A stretch of DNA of 10,301 nucleotides from an uncultured Vogesella sp. (lineage in GTDB: Bacteria; Pseudomonadota; Gammaproteobacteria; Burkholderiales; Chromobacteriaceae): the NCBI GenBank assembly GCA_946479405.1, contig CAMLGD010000111.1, positions 1-10,301 on the forward strand. The letters run 5' to 3'. Shown piece after piece: positions 1 through 6,974 of this stretch (its first letter is position 1; the number at the start of each line of letters is the position of its first letter). Position numbers and translations under genes: made by a program. The notes under the pieces are model-generated. The model ran no database searches. It was not told the origin of the DNA and was given only the letters and a program-made list of their open reading frames with translations.

Positions 1-224
1 TTGCGCTTGCCGCCTACCTGCATGCCCATCAGGCCGATGTCCCAGCCCTTGATCACCCGGCCGGTGCCGATCACGCACTGGAATGGCTTGCCGCGGTCGT
101 AGGAGGAGTCGAACTTGGTGCCGTCTTCCAGATAGCCGCTGTACTGGGTGGTGATCAGCGCACCCTTGACCACGGCCTTGCCGTCGCCAACCACGATGTC
201 TTCGATATGCAGTTCCGTGCTCAT
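1..224 (-). CDS. FKBP-type peptidyl-prolyl cis-trans isomerase, 5' part (3' end outside window)
   Basis: The 74 visible residues (MSTELHIEDIVVGDGKAVVK...) match the first two thirds of a small single-domain FKBP. These enzymes catalyse cis-trans isomerisation of X-Pro bonds during protein folding. Active-site positions of the family can be placed: Tyr28 in TQYSG, Phe38-Asp39 in KFDSS, Phe48 in KPFQ, Val57-Ile58 in GRVIKGW and Trp61. No signal peptide is present, so it is probably cytoplasmic. Related proteobacterial proteins are about 110 residues, so roughly 35 residues lie beyond position 1. The ATG at 224 is chosen because an AGG Shine-Dalgarno lies 7 nt upstream and the conserved fold starts directly after it. 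metE lies upstream on the same strand, but a strong terminator separates them, so this gene is probably transcribed from its own promoter. The family call is secure; the cellular substrate cannot be told. Confidence 0.93.
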   Translation of the reverse strand, partial: MSTELHIEDIVVGDGKAVVKGALITTQYSGYLEDGTKFDSSYDRGKPFQCVIGTGRVIKGWDIGLMGMQVGGKR

Positions 225-228
225 GCTG

Positions 229-244
229 TTACCTGCTCAGGTAA
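229..244. promoter_or_regulatory. Perfect 7-2-7 inverted repeat over the ribosome binding site of the FKBP gene
   Basis: TTACCTG-CT-CAGGTAA is a perfect inverted repeat. On the minus strand its right arm contains the AGG Shine-Dalgarno of the isomerase gene, four bases before its start codon. It could be a protein operator just downstream of the transcription start, or an RNA element pairing with the ribosome binding site. A two-base loop is too tight, so as RNA it would open to a larger loop and a shorter stem. The symmetry is seen directly; a function is inference. Confidence 0.4.
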
Positions 245-258
245 AAAGTCCGGCCCAG

Positions 259-287
259 ATTTTACCGTGCGCTTGCCGATGCGAAAA
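259..287 (-). promoter_or_regulatory. Weak candidate sigma70 promoter for the FKBP gene
   Basis: On the minus strand a TAAAAT hexamer (259-264, five of six matches to TATAAT) lies in the short gap between the metE terminator and the isomerase start. The -35 position at a 17-bp spacing (282-287) reads TTTTCG, a poor match that overlaps the terminator T-run. Transcription would start near 252, leaving a leader of about 27 nt. The gene needs a promoter here because the terminator isolates it, but the exact hexamers are uncertain. Confidence 0.25.
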
Positions 288-313
288 CGCCCGCCTGCAC
301 GGGGCAGACGGGC
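284..313 (-). terminator. Rho-independent terminator of metE
   Basis: Read on the minus strand, GCCCGTCTGC and GCAGGCGGGC form a 10-bp GC-rich stem (one G-U wobble in RNA) around the 5-nt loop CCCGT. The stem is followed by G and then TTTT. It lies about 28 bp after the metE stop codon and before the next gene on the same strand, as expected for an intrinsic terminator. Confidence 0.85.
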
Positions 314-341
314 GGGGGCTTGTTTCAGCTCAGGAGTGCGC

Positions 342-2621
342 TCAGGCGGTGGTCGTCAGTTGTTGCCGCAGGCGCTTGGTGACGGTGACCATGCTTTGCA
401 GTGCGGCTTCTACCTCCGGCCAGCCGCGGGTCTTCAGGCCGCAGTCCGGGTTGACCCACAGGCGGCGGGCCGGAATCACGTCCAATGCCTTGGCCAGCAG
501 GTTTTCCAGTTCGCGCTCCGCCGGAATGCGCGGGCTGTGGATGTCGTACACACCGGGGCCGATCTCGTTCGGGTAGTGGAAGCTGCCGAAGTCGCGCAGC
601 AGTTCCATGTCCGAGCGTGAGGTTTCTATGGTGATCACGTCGGCATCCAGCGCCGCGATGGCCGGCAGGATGTCGCCGAACTCGGAGTAGCACATGTGGG
701 TGTGGATCTGGGTGCTGTCGTCGACGCCGGCGCAGGACAGGCGGAACGCTTCGCCGGCCCAGGCCAGGTAGGCATCCCAGTCACCACGCTTGAGCGGCAG
801 GCCCTCGCGCACCGCCGGCTCGTCGATCTGGATCACCTTGATGCCGGCGTTTTCCAGGTCCAGCACTTCATCGTTGATGGCGAGCGCGATCTGACGGCAC
901 ACCGCGCTGCGTGGCAGGTCGTTGCGCACAAAGCTCCACTGCAGGATGGTCACCGGGCCGGTGAGCATGCCTTTCACCGGGCGCGGGGTCAGACTCTGCG
1001 CATACACCGCCCAGCTGACAGTCATCGGCTGCGGGCGCGCCACGTCACCGTAGATGAGTGGCGGCTTCACGCAGCGGCTGCCATAGCTCTGCACCCAGCC
1101 GTATTCGGTGAAGGCGAAGCCATCCAGCTGCTCGCCAAAGTATTCCACCATGTCGTTGCGTTCCGCTTCGCCGTGCACCAGCACGTCGATGTCCAGTGCC
1201 TCCTGTTTGCGGATCACCAGTTCGATCTCCGCTTTCATCGCCGCTTCATAGTTGGCCGCATCGATCTCGCCGCGTTTGAAGGCGGCACGGGCGGCGCGGA
1301 TTTCGCCAGTCTGCGGGAAGGAGCCGATGGTGGTGGTGGGCAGCAGCGGCAGCTTGAGCCAGCTGGCCTGCGCCTCGGCACGTACCGCGTAGCTGCTGGC
1401 ACGCTGGTCGCTGCCGGCTGGCAGTGCCGCCAGACGTTGTGCCACGTCTGCACGGTGGATGCGCGGGTTGCTGCGGCGCTGTTCGCGGGCAAAGTTGCTG
1501 GCGGCCAGTTCGTTGTCGATGCTGGCACGCCCCTGTTGCAGGCCGCGTTTGAGCAGCTTCAGTTCGTTCACTTTTTGCACCGCGAACGCCAGCCAGCTCT
1601 TCAGATCGACATCCAGCTTGATTTCCTGTGCCAGATCGAACGGGCAGTGCAGCAGCGAGCAGCTGGGTGCCAGCCACAGCTTGTCGCCGAGCTGGGCGTG
1701 CAGCGTTTCGGCCTGCTGCAGCACCGCGTCCAGATCGGCGCGCCAGATATTGCGGCCATCAATCAGGCCGGCGGACAGCACCTTGTCTTGCGGCCAACCT
1801 TGAGTGAATGCCGCCAGCTGCTGCGGTGCGCGCACCAGGTCCAGGTGCAGGCCGGCTACCGGTAGCGCTTTCAGCAGCGCGGCATGGGCGGAGACATCGC
1901 CGAAATAGGTGGCCAGCAGCACGTGCAGCGGGCTGGCGGTCAGGGCGGCATAGGTGGGGGCAAAGGCCTGCAGCCAGTCGGCCGGCAGATCCAGCGTCAG
2001 GATGGGTTCGTCGATCTGTACCCACGCCACACCGGCAGCATGCAGCGCGGCCAGTAGCTCGCGATAGGCATGCAGCAGCGCCGGCAGCAGGCTGAGACGG
2101 TCCAGGCCGCTCTGTTTGGCCTTGCCCAGCCACAGCAGGGTCAGCGGGCCGATCAGCACCGGCTTGGTATTGATGCCCAGTGCGCGAGCCTCGGCAATCT
2201 GCGCCAGCAGCGGCGCCGGGTTGGCCGCAAAGGCGGTATCGGCATGCCATTCCGGCACCAGGTAGTGATAGTTGCTATCGAACCACTTGGTCATCTCCAG
2301 CGCATGCTGGCTCTGGTTGCCGCGCGCCAGCTGGAAATACTGTGCGCTGGAAAGGTTGGCCGCATCGAAGCCGAAGCGGCGCGGGATGGCGCCCACCAGC
2401 ACCTGTGCGTCCAGCACCTGGTCGTACAGCGAGAAGTCGCCCACCGGGCTGATGTCGAGGCCGGCGCCTTTTTGCAGCAGCCAGTGCTTCTGACGCAGAG
2501 CGCGGGCGCCGGCTTGCAGCGCGGCGTCATCGATTTCGTTGTTCCAGAATTTTTCGACCAGGAATTTCAGTTCGCGCTTGGCGCCGATGCGGGGGAAACC
2601 CAAAAGATGAATGTGGCTCAT
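342..2621 (-). CDS. metE: Cobalamin-independent methionine synthase (5-methyltetrahydropteroyltriglutamate-homocysteine methyltransferase)
   Basis: The 759-residue product has the length of E. coli MetE (753). It transfers the methyl group from 5-methyltetrahydropteroyl-polyglutamate to homocysteine, the last step of methionine synthesis, in the cytoplasm and without vitamin B12. The N-terminal barrel begins with [16 protein letters not shown]. The catalytic barrel begins near residue 430 at [14 protein letters not shown]. The zinc ligands are all present: His642 and Cys644 in THMCYSEF, Glu666 in [10 protein letters not shown] and Cys727 in NPDCGLK, one residue offset from E. coli His641, Cys643, Glu665 and Cys726. 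The ATG at 2621 is chosen because the family N-terminus starts there and AAGG lies 8 nt upstream (2630-2633). It is divergent from metR, whose product should activate it with homocysteine as co-inducer. No frameshift or missing catalytic residue is seen. Identification is very secure. Confidence 0.98.
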   Translation of the reverse strand: MSHIHLLGFPRIGAKRELKFLVEKFWNNEIDDAALQAGARALRQKHWLLQKGAGLDISPVGDFSLYDQVLDAQVLVGAIPRRFGFDAANLSSAQYFQLARGNQSQHALEMTKWFDSNYHYLVPEWHADTAFAANPAPLLAQIAEARALGINTKPVLIGPLTLLWLGKAKQSGLDRLSLLPALLHAYRELLAALHAAGVAWVQIDEPILTLDLPADWLQAFAPTYAALTASPLHVLLATYFGDVSAHAALLKALPVAGLHLDLVRAPQQLAAFTQGWPQDKVLSAGLIDGRNIWRADLDAVLQQAETLHAQLGDKLWLAPSCSLLHCPFDLAQEIKLDVDLKSWLAFAVQKVNELKLLKRGLQQGRASIDNELAASNFAREQRRSNPRIHRADVAQRLAALPAGSDQRASSYAVRAEAQASWLKLPLLPTTTIGSFPQTGEIRAARAAFKRGEIDAANYEAAMKAEIELVIRKQEALDIDVLVHGEAERNDMVEYFGEQLDGFAFTEYGWVQSYGSRCVKPPLIYGDVARPQPMTVSWAVYAQSLTPRPVKGMLTGPVTILQWSFVRNDLPRSAVCRQIALAINDEVLDLENAGIKVIQIDEPAVREGLPLKRGDWDAYLAWAGEAFRLSCAGVDDSTQIHTHMCYSEFGDILPAIAALDADVITIETSRSDMELLRDFGSFHYPNEIGPGVYDIHSPRIPAERELENLLAKALDVIPARRLWVNPDCGLKTRGWPEVEAALQSMVTVTKRLRQQLTTTA

Positions 2622-2644
2622 GTGGAATGCCTTGGTTGATTAAA

Positions 2645-2673
2645 ATTGTGCATTCAGCATGCGGCAACTACAA
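2645..2673 (-). promoter_or_regulatory. Candidate metE promoter
   Basis: On the minus strand TTGTAG (2668-2673) and CACAAT (2645-2650) are separated by exactly 17 bp. Both hexamers are imperfect, as expected for an activator-dependent promoter. Transcription would start near 2638, giving a leader of about 16 nt that contains the AAGG ribosome binding site. The inner MetR box would then be centred near -45, next to the -35 hexamer, and the outer box near -76. This is a model from spacing and consensus only. Confidence 0.45.
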
Positions 2674-2674
2674 T
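2646..2674 (+). promoter_or_regulatory. Candidate metR promoter, overlapping and opposed to the metE promoter
   Basis: On the plus strand TTGTGC (2646-2651) and TACAAT (2669-2674, five of six matches to TATAAT) are separated by 17 bp. Transcription would start near 2681, inside the inner MetR box, with a leader of about 39 nt. The hexamers are almost exactly superimposed on those proposed for metE on the other strand, so the two polymerases would compete for the same DNA. Confidence 0.45.
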
Positions 2675-2676
2675 CA

Positions 2677-2689
2677 TGAGGCAATTTCA
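2677..2689. promoter_or_regulatory. MetR box 1 (inner)
   Basis: TGAGGCAATTTCA matches the known MetR operator TGAA-N5-TTCA except for one base (TGAG). It lies next to the candidate -35 of metE and over the candidate start of metR transcription. That position suits activation of metE and repression of metR. It shares the form TGAGG-N4-TTCA with the second box, which raises confidence in both. Confidence 0.65.
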
Positions 2690-2707
2690 TTATTTTATAG
2701 ATGAACA

Positions 2708-2720
2708 TGAGGTTTATTCA
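2708..2720. promoter_or_regulatory. MetR box 2 (outer), over the metR ribosome binding site
   Basis: TGAGGTTTATTCA is a second TGAA-N5-TTCA match with the same single deviation. It starts exactly 31 bp from box 1, about three turns of the helix, so two MetR dimers could sit on the same face of the DNA. It contains the GAGG Shine-Dalgarno (2709-2712), and its last base is the A of the metR start codon. Confidence 0.6.
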
Positions 2721-3646
2721 TGCAGCAAAGCCTGTTGGAACTGCGCCATCTGAAAACCCTGCTGGCGCTGGCGGAGACCGGCAGCGTGTCGCAGGCGGCC
2801 AAGCGGGTGTTTCTCACCCAGTCCGCGCTGTCGCATCAGCTCAAGGCGCTGGAAGCGCACTACGGCCTGCCGCTGTTCGAGCGCAAGACCCAGCCGCTGC
2901 GCTTTACCCCGGCCGGTGAACGGCTGCTGACGCTGGCGCGTGAAGTCGGCGCGCGCCTGGCTGCCGCCGAGCGCGACATCGCCCGGCTGCGCGAGGGCGA
3001 GGCAGGCGAATTACGCATTGCGGTGGAATGTCATACCTGTTTCGACTGGCTGATGCCGGCGATGGATGCCTTCCGCCGCCATTGGCCGGCGGTGGAGCTG
3101 GATATCGTGTCCGGCTTTCACGCCGACCCGGTAGGGCTGCTGCTGACGCGGCGTGCCGACCTGGCAATCACCTCGGAGGCGGAGCCGCTGGACGGGGTCA
3201 GCTACCAGCCGCTGTTCGCCTACGAAATGGTGGTGATCATGGCCAATGATCATCCACTGGCCGGCAAGGCGGTGTGGCAGGCCGAGGATTTTGCTGCCGA
3301 GACATTGATCCAGTACCCGGTGCCGGATGCGATGCTGGACCTGCTGCGCAAAGTGCTGAAACCTGCCGGGGTGAACCCGGCGCGGCGCAACTCGGAGCTG
3401 ACCATTGCCATCATCCAGCTGGTGGCCAGCCGCCGTGGCGTGGCGGCGCTGCCGTACTGGGCGGTGCAGCCTTATCTGCAGCGCGGTTATGTCAGTAGCG
3501 CCCGCATTGGTGACGCCGGGCTGCAGAGCGAGCTGTATGCCGCGCTGCGCAGCGATGATGCCGCGCTGGGCTATATGCAGGATTTTCTCGATACCGTGCG
3601 CGAACAGAGCTTTGCCACTCTGCCCGGACTGAGCGTGCTGGCGTGA
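2720..3646 (+). CDS. metR: LysR-family transcriptional regulator of methionine synthesis, MetR
   Basis: This 308-residue LysR-type regulator has an N-terminal winged helix-turn-helix (about residues 8-67, core SVSQAAKRVFLTQSALSHQ at 22-40), a linker helix and a periplasmic-binding-like effector domain from about residue 97. It resembles E. coli MetR (317 residues) throughout, including KTQPLRFTPAGE, the VECHTCFDWL segment at 102-111 and ETLIQYPV. MetR senses homocysteine and activates metE and related genes. The ATG at 2720 has GAGG 7 nt upstream, and the DNA-binding domain starts right after it. Divergence from metE with two MetR boxes in the gap is the classical arrangement and supports the assignment beyond the general LysR family. 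It probably represses its own synthesis. Confidence 0.95.
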   Translation: MQQSLLELRHLKTLLALAETGSVSQAAKRVFLTQSALSHQLKALEAHYGLPLFERKTQPLRFTPAGERLLTLAREVGARLAAAERDIARLREGEAGELRIAVECHTCFDWLMPAMDAFRRHWPAVELDIVSGFHADPVGLLLTRRADLAITSEAEPLDGVSYQPLFAYEMVVIMANDHPLAGKAVWQAEDFAAETLIQYPVPDAMLDLLRKVLKPAGVNPARRNSELTIAIIQLVASRRGVAALPYWAVQPYLQRGYVSSARIGDAGLQSELYAALRSDDAALGYMQDFLDTVREQSFATLPGLSVLA

Positions 3647-3655
3647 CCGGGCCGG

Positions 3656-3677
3656 CTGCGGCCAACGTTGGCCGCAG
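3656..3677. terminator. 22-bp perfect palindrome between convergent genes, possible bidirectional terminator
   Basis: CTGCGGCCAAC-GTTGGCCGCAG is a perfect palindrome filling the gap between the metR stop codon and the stop codon of the convergent ATPase gene. As RNA it would form a 9-bp GC-rich stem with an ACGU loop on either strand. No T-run follows on either side, so it is not a canonical intrinsic terminator. It may act with Rho or as a 3'-end stabilising hairpin. Confidence 0.45.
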
Positions 3678-6359
3678 TCAGCGCGGACGCAGCACGGCTT
3701 TCTCCACTTCGATCAGTACAAACGCCAGCGCGCCGCTGGCCACGGCCAGCAGCCAGTGGTGGCCGTGCGGTGCGGCGGTGCCGAACAGCGCCTGCAGCCA
3801 TGGCAGGTAACTGAAGGCCAGTTGCAGCCCGATCAGCAACAGCACGCTGCCAAACGCCACCGGGTTGCCCAGCAGGGTGTCGCGACGCCAGGCGCTGGCG
3901 TGGCGCCGCCGGCTGTTGAACAGGTAGGCGATCTCGATGGCGACCATGCTGTTGACCGCCATGGTGCTGGCCAGCGGGTGGCCGGCACCCTGGCGCAACA
4001 GCTGCAGGTACAGCGCGAACGGCAGCGCCACCATCAGCAGGCCGACGAAGACCAGCCGCCACAGGAACAGGCGGTCGATCAGCTGCGCACCGGGTGGGCG
4101 CGGCGGGCGGCGCATCACGCCGCGTTCGGTGGGTTCGAAGGCAAATGCCAGCGCCAGGGTGACTGCCGACACCATGTTGACCCACAGGATCTGCACCGGG
4201 CTGATCGGCAGCGCCACGCCAAACAAAATGGCGGCGATGATGATCAGCGCCTGGCCGACATTGGTGGGCAGAATGAACAGGATGGCCTTTTTCAGGTTGT
4301 CGTACACGGTGCGGCCTTCGCGCACCGCGCTGACCAGGGTGGCGAAATTGTCGTCGCTGATCACCATCTCGGCCGCCTCCTTGGCCGCCTCGGTGCCCTT
4401 GCCGCCCATGGCGACGCCGACATCGGCCTGCTTCAGCGCCGGAGCATCGTTGACGCCATCACCGGTCATGGCCACCACCTCGCCATGGCGCTTCAGTGCC
4501 GCGATCAGCCGCAGCTTGTGCTCCGGGCTGGCGCGGGCAAATACGTCCACCTGCTGCACCGCGGCTGCCAGCGCGGCATCGTCCAGCTGATCGATTTCGT
4601 GGCCGCTCAGTGCGCGACCATCGCCAATGCCCAGCTGGTGGCCGATGGCGGCGGCGGTGGCGGCATGGTCGCCGGTAATCATCTTGACGCGGATGCCGGC
4701 GGCGCGGCACATGGCGACCGCCTGCTTTGCTTCGTCGCGCGGCGGGTCGAGCAAGGCTACCAGCCCCAGCAGCGTCAGCCCGCCGGCCACGTCGTCGAAG
4801 GTCAGCTCGCCGCCGCTGTGCGGCTGCTGCCGGCTGGCCAGTGCCAGCACCCGGCCGCCAGCGCCGGCCAGGCGGGCGGCTTGTTGCTGCCACCAGGACA
4901 GGTCGGCCGCCTGCACGCCGCTAGCGGCCAACTCGTGGCTGACGCGCGCCAGCACCACCTCCGGTGCGCCTTTAAGCAGGATCAGCCGCTGGCCGTTGTG
5001 GTCGTGATGCAGGGTGGCCATGAAGCGGTGTTCCGACTCGAACGGAATGGCATCGCGCCGTGGCAGCCGCTGCTGCAGCTCGTCAAGCGGCAGCTGGGCC
5101 TTGAGCGCCAGCGTCAGCAGTGCGCCCTCGGTGGGATCGCCCAGTAGTTGCCAGTCGGCGGCCACCGCCTGCAGCCGGGCATCGTTGCACAGTGCTGCGG
5201 CCTGCAGCAGCGCATCCAGCCCGGCGTGGCTGCCGTACTGTTGCGGTTGGTCATTATGAAACACGCCGCCTTCCGGCGCGTAACCGCTGCCGCTGACCTG
5301 CAGCAGGGCATCGCGCAGTTGCACGTGGCTGGCGGTCATTTCGTTGCGGGTCAGGGTGCCGGTCTTGTCGGAGCAGATCACCGTCACCGAGCCCAGCGTT
5401 TCTACCGCCGGCAGCTTGCGCATGATGGCGCGCTGGCGGGCCATGCGCTCTACGCCGATGGCCAGGGTGATGGTGACGATGGCCGGCAGCCCCTCGGGAA
5501 TGGCGGCCACTGCCAAGCCGACGCCGGCCATGAACATCGCCTGCCACGGGTAGCCGCGCCACAGAATGCCCAGTGCGATGGTGGCCAGCGCCACTGCCAC
5601 GATGACGGCGGTAAGCTGGCGGGCAAAGCGCGCCAGCTCGCGGCTGAGCGGCGTTTGCTGCGCCGGCACGCTGCCGAGCATGGCATTGATGCGTCCCAGC
5701 TCGGTGTCGCTGCCGGTGGCGACGACCACGGCATGCGCCTGGCCGAAGCTCACCAGGGTGCCGGCATAGGCCATATTGCTGCGCTCGGCCAGCTCGGTGT
5801 CGGCTGGCAGTGGGGCGTTGTTTTTGTCCACCGGCACCGATTCGCCGGTGAGCGCCGCTTCGTCGATGCGCAACGAGCGGGTGTCCAGCAGCCGCAGATC
5901 GGCCGGCACTTTGTCGCCGCTTTGCAGCAGCACGATGTCGCCCGGCACCAACAGGCTGGCGTCCACCGCGTGGCGTTCGCCGCCGCGCAGCACGATGGCG
6001 CCCGGGGCCAGCATATTGCGGATCGCCGCCAGCGCGCTTTCGGCACGGCCTTCCTGCAGTGCGCCGATCACGGCATTGATGACGGTCACCGCCACGATCA
6101 CGCTGGTATCCACCCAGTCGCCCAATAGTGCGGTGATGGCCGCCGCGGCTAGCAGCACGTAGATCAGCAGATTGTGGAATTGCAGCACAAAGCGTTGCAG
6201 CAGGTTCTTGCGCGGCGGTTGCGGCAGGGCGTTGGCGCCGTAACGGGCCAGCCGGCTGGCGGCTTCCTCGGCGCTCAGGCCGTCCTGGTGACTGTGGCAG
6301 TGGGTCAGTACGATCTGGCTATCCAGCTGGTGCCAGTGGGGCGCGGGTGGTGGCGGCAT
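3678..6359 (-). CDS. P2-type cation-transporting ATPase (SERCA/PMA-like), ion uncertain
   Basis: With the start at 6359 the product has 893 residues. It is an inner-membrane pump driven by ATP through a phospho-aspartate. In order it has a cation-ATPase N-terminal region with [16 protein letters not shown]1-2, actuator motif TGES (171-174), TM4 PEGLP (288-292), phosphorylation motif DKTGTLT with Asp331, nucleotide-site KGAPE (463-467), DPPR, TGD, the hinge TGDGVNDAP (from 632), and TM5-10. Against SERCA it keeps Glu309 (Glu289), Asn768 (Asn700), Asn796 (Asn728) and Glu908 (Glu809), but Glu771 is Gln703 and Asp800 is Ala732. A typical Ca2+ pump is therefore doubtful; a monovalent cation or proton is possible. 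The start is uncertain: ATG 6359 fits the usual family N-terminus and has a weak GAG, ATG 6389 would add 10 residues, and TTG 6449 is unlikely. It lies 96 bp after the acetyltransferase gene on the same strand. Confidence 0.92.
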   Translation of the reverse strand: MPPPPAPHWHQLDSQIVLTHCHSHQDGLSAEEAASRLARYGANALPQPPRKNLLQRFVLQFHNLLIYVLLAAAAITALLGDWVDTSVIVAVTVINAVIGALQEGRAESALAAIRNMLAPGAIVLRGGERHAVDASLLVPGDIVLLQSGDKVPADLRLLDTRSLRIDEAALTGESVPVDKNNAPLPADTELAERSNMAYAGTLVSFGQAHAVVVATGSDTELGRINAMLGSVPAQQTPLSRELARFARQLTAVIVAVALATIALGILWRGYPWQAMFMAGVGLAVAAIPEGLPAIVTITLAIGVERMARQRAIMRKLPAVETLGSVTVICSDKTGTLTRNEMTASHVQLRDALLQVSGSGYAPEGGVFHNDQPQQYGSHAGLDALLQAAALCNDARLQAVAADWQLLGDPTEGALLTLALKAQLPLDELQQRLPRRDAIPFESEHRFMATLHHDHNGQRLILLKGAPEVVLARVSHELAASGVQAADLSWWQQQAARLAGAGGRVLALASRQQPHSGGELTFDDVAGGLTLLGLVALLDPPRDEAKQAVAMCRAAGIRVKMITGDHAATAAAIGHQLGIGDGRALSGHEIDQLDDAALAAAVQQVDVFARASPEHKLRLIAALKRHGEVVAMTGDGVNDAPALKQADVGVAMGGKGTEAAKEAAEMVISDDNFATLVSAVREGRTVYDNLKKAILFILPTNVGQALIIIAAILFGVALPISPVQILWVNMVSAVTLALAFAFEPTERGVMRRPPRPPGAQLIDRLFLWRLVFVGLLMVALPFALYLQLLRQGAGHPLASTMAVNSMVAIEIAYLFNSRRRHASAWRRDTLLGNPVAFGSVLLLIGLQLAFSYLPWLQALFGTAAPHGHHWLLAVASGALAFVLIEVEKAVLRPR

Positions 6360-6429
6360 GACAGGCTCGTGGCAGAGGGATGCTGTCATGATAGAACGCG
6401 GCGGCGAGCGCAGGCATGCTGCGCATGGC

Positions 6430-6456
6430 AGCGGCTTGCGCTGGCGCAAGGCCGCT
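6430..6456 (-). other. GC-rich hairpin just after the acetyltransferase stop codon
   Basis: AGCGG-CTTGCGC-TG-GCGCAAG-G-CCGCT forms a 12-bp stem with one bulged base. It begins on the last base of the acetyltransferase stop codon. No T-run follows on the minus strand, so it is at best a Rho-type or partial terminator, or a processing and stability hairpin between the acetyltransferase and the ATPase messages. It also covers the TTG at 6449, arguing against that codon as the ATPase start. Confidence 0.4.
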
Positions 6457-6974
6457 CAGGCGGTCAGGGTTTTATAGAAGTAGCGGGTGGCGTGCAGGGT
6501 GCCGTCCGGGCGTGCGGCATAGTCGGGGATGTCGCCGGCGGCTTGCCAGCCCAGCCGTGGGTAGAGCGCGGCGGCGGTGGAGTCGCTGTCGGTATCCAGT
6601 ACCAGCAGCGAGCAGCCGGTAGCCTGCGCCGCCTGCTCGGCAGCCTGCATCAGGCGGCCGGCGATGCCGCGGCCGCGCTGCGCACTCAGTACCAGCAGTT
6701 TCTGGATTTCGCCGCGGTGCTGGCCGTTGCGCTTGCCGCTCCGCGCCAGCTGCACGCTGCCGACGATGTGGCCGTCGTACAGCGCCACCCAGCAGCGCAG
6801 GCTGTCGAGGTGCAGCTCGCGCGCCAGCTGGCGCCAGTAGCGGGCGGCTTCCTTGTCGGTCAATGGGGCGAGAAAGCCGACCGAGGCGCCGCCATGCACG
6901 CAGTCCTGCAGCAGGGCGACCAACTGCGCCTGCTGGACGTCATCGATCTGCCGCAGTTCCAGGATGTGCATCAT
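6456..6974 (-). CDS. GNAT-family N-acetyltransferase, translationally coupled to ntrC
   Basis: The 172-residue product has the GNAT fold, which transfers acetyl from acetyl-CoA to an amine. The acetyl-CoA binding motif A is GEIQKLLVLSAQRGRGIAGRLM (89-109, split as GEIQKLLVLS and AQRGRGIAGRLM), with the Q/R-x-x-G-x-G/A pyrophosphate loop at Gln99-Ala105. Motif B includes LVLDTDSDSTAAALYPRLGW, with Tyr138 in the usual place of the catalytic tyrosine. The substrate is not recognisable. The first ATG (6974) shares four bases with the ntrC stop codon (ATGA). A second ATG follows immediately (6971) and has better spacing from the upstream GGGG, so either may be used. The overlap implies co-translation with ntrC, so its expression probably rises with nitrogen limitation. 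Whether it modifies a protein, a metabolite or an antibiotic cannot be told. Confidence 0.88.
   Translation of the reverse strand: MMHILELRQIDDVQQAQLVALLQDCVHGGASVGFLAPLTDKEAARYWRQLARELHLDSLRCWVALYDGHIVGSVQLARSGKRNGQHRGEIQKLLVLSAQRGRGIAGRLMQAAEQAAQATGCSLLVLDTDSDSTAAALYPRLGWQAAGDIPDYAARPDGTLHATRYFYKTLTA

Noticed and set aside
696..1865. Long plus-strand reading frame of 389 codons opposite metE
   Set aside because: It is antisense to the certain metE gene. It arises from GC-rich codon bias, has low-complexity His/Gln/Arg/Ala-rich sequence and no recognisable domain.
2639..2667. Alternative metE promoter TTGCCG-17-TTTAAT on the minus strand
   Set aside because: The hexamers look acceptable, but transcription would start near 2632, at the ribosome binding site, leaving almost no leader. 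The TTGTAG-17-CACAAT pair fits better.
2622..2719. SAM or cobalamin riboswitch in front of metE
   Set aside because: The gap is only 98 bp, the proposed leader is about 16 nt, and no conserved riboswitch helices or terminator are seen. The MetR boxes explain control.
3756..6128. Plus-strand reading frames of 463 and 326 codons opposite the P-type ATPase
   Set aside because: They lie on the antisense strand of a gene with all family motifs. Composition is Gln/His/Arg-rich and no domain or ribosome binding site supports them.
6360..6449. Longer ATPase N-termini from TTG 6449 or ATG 6389
   Set aside because: TTG 6449 lies in a hairpin and lacks a Shine-Dalgarno. ATG 6389 overlaps a TATCAT hexamer and also lacks one. 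The shorter start fits the usual family N-terminus, though ATG 6389 cannot be excluded.
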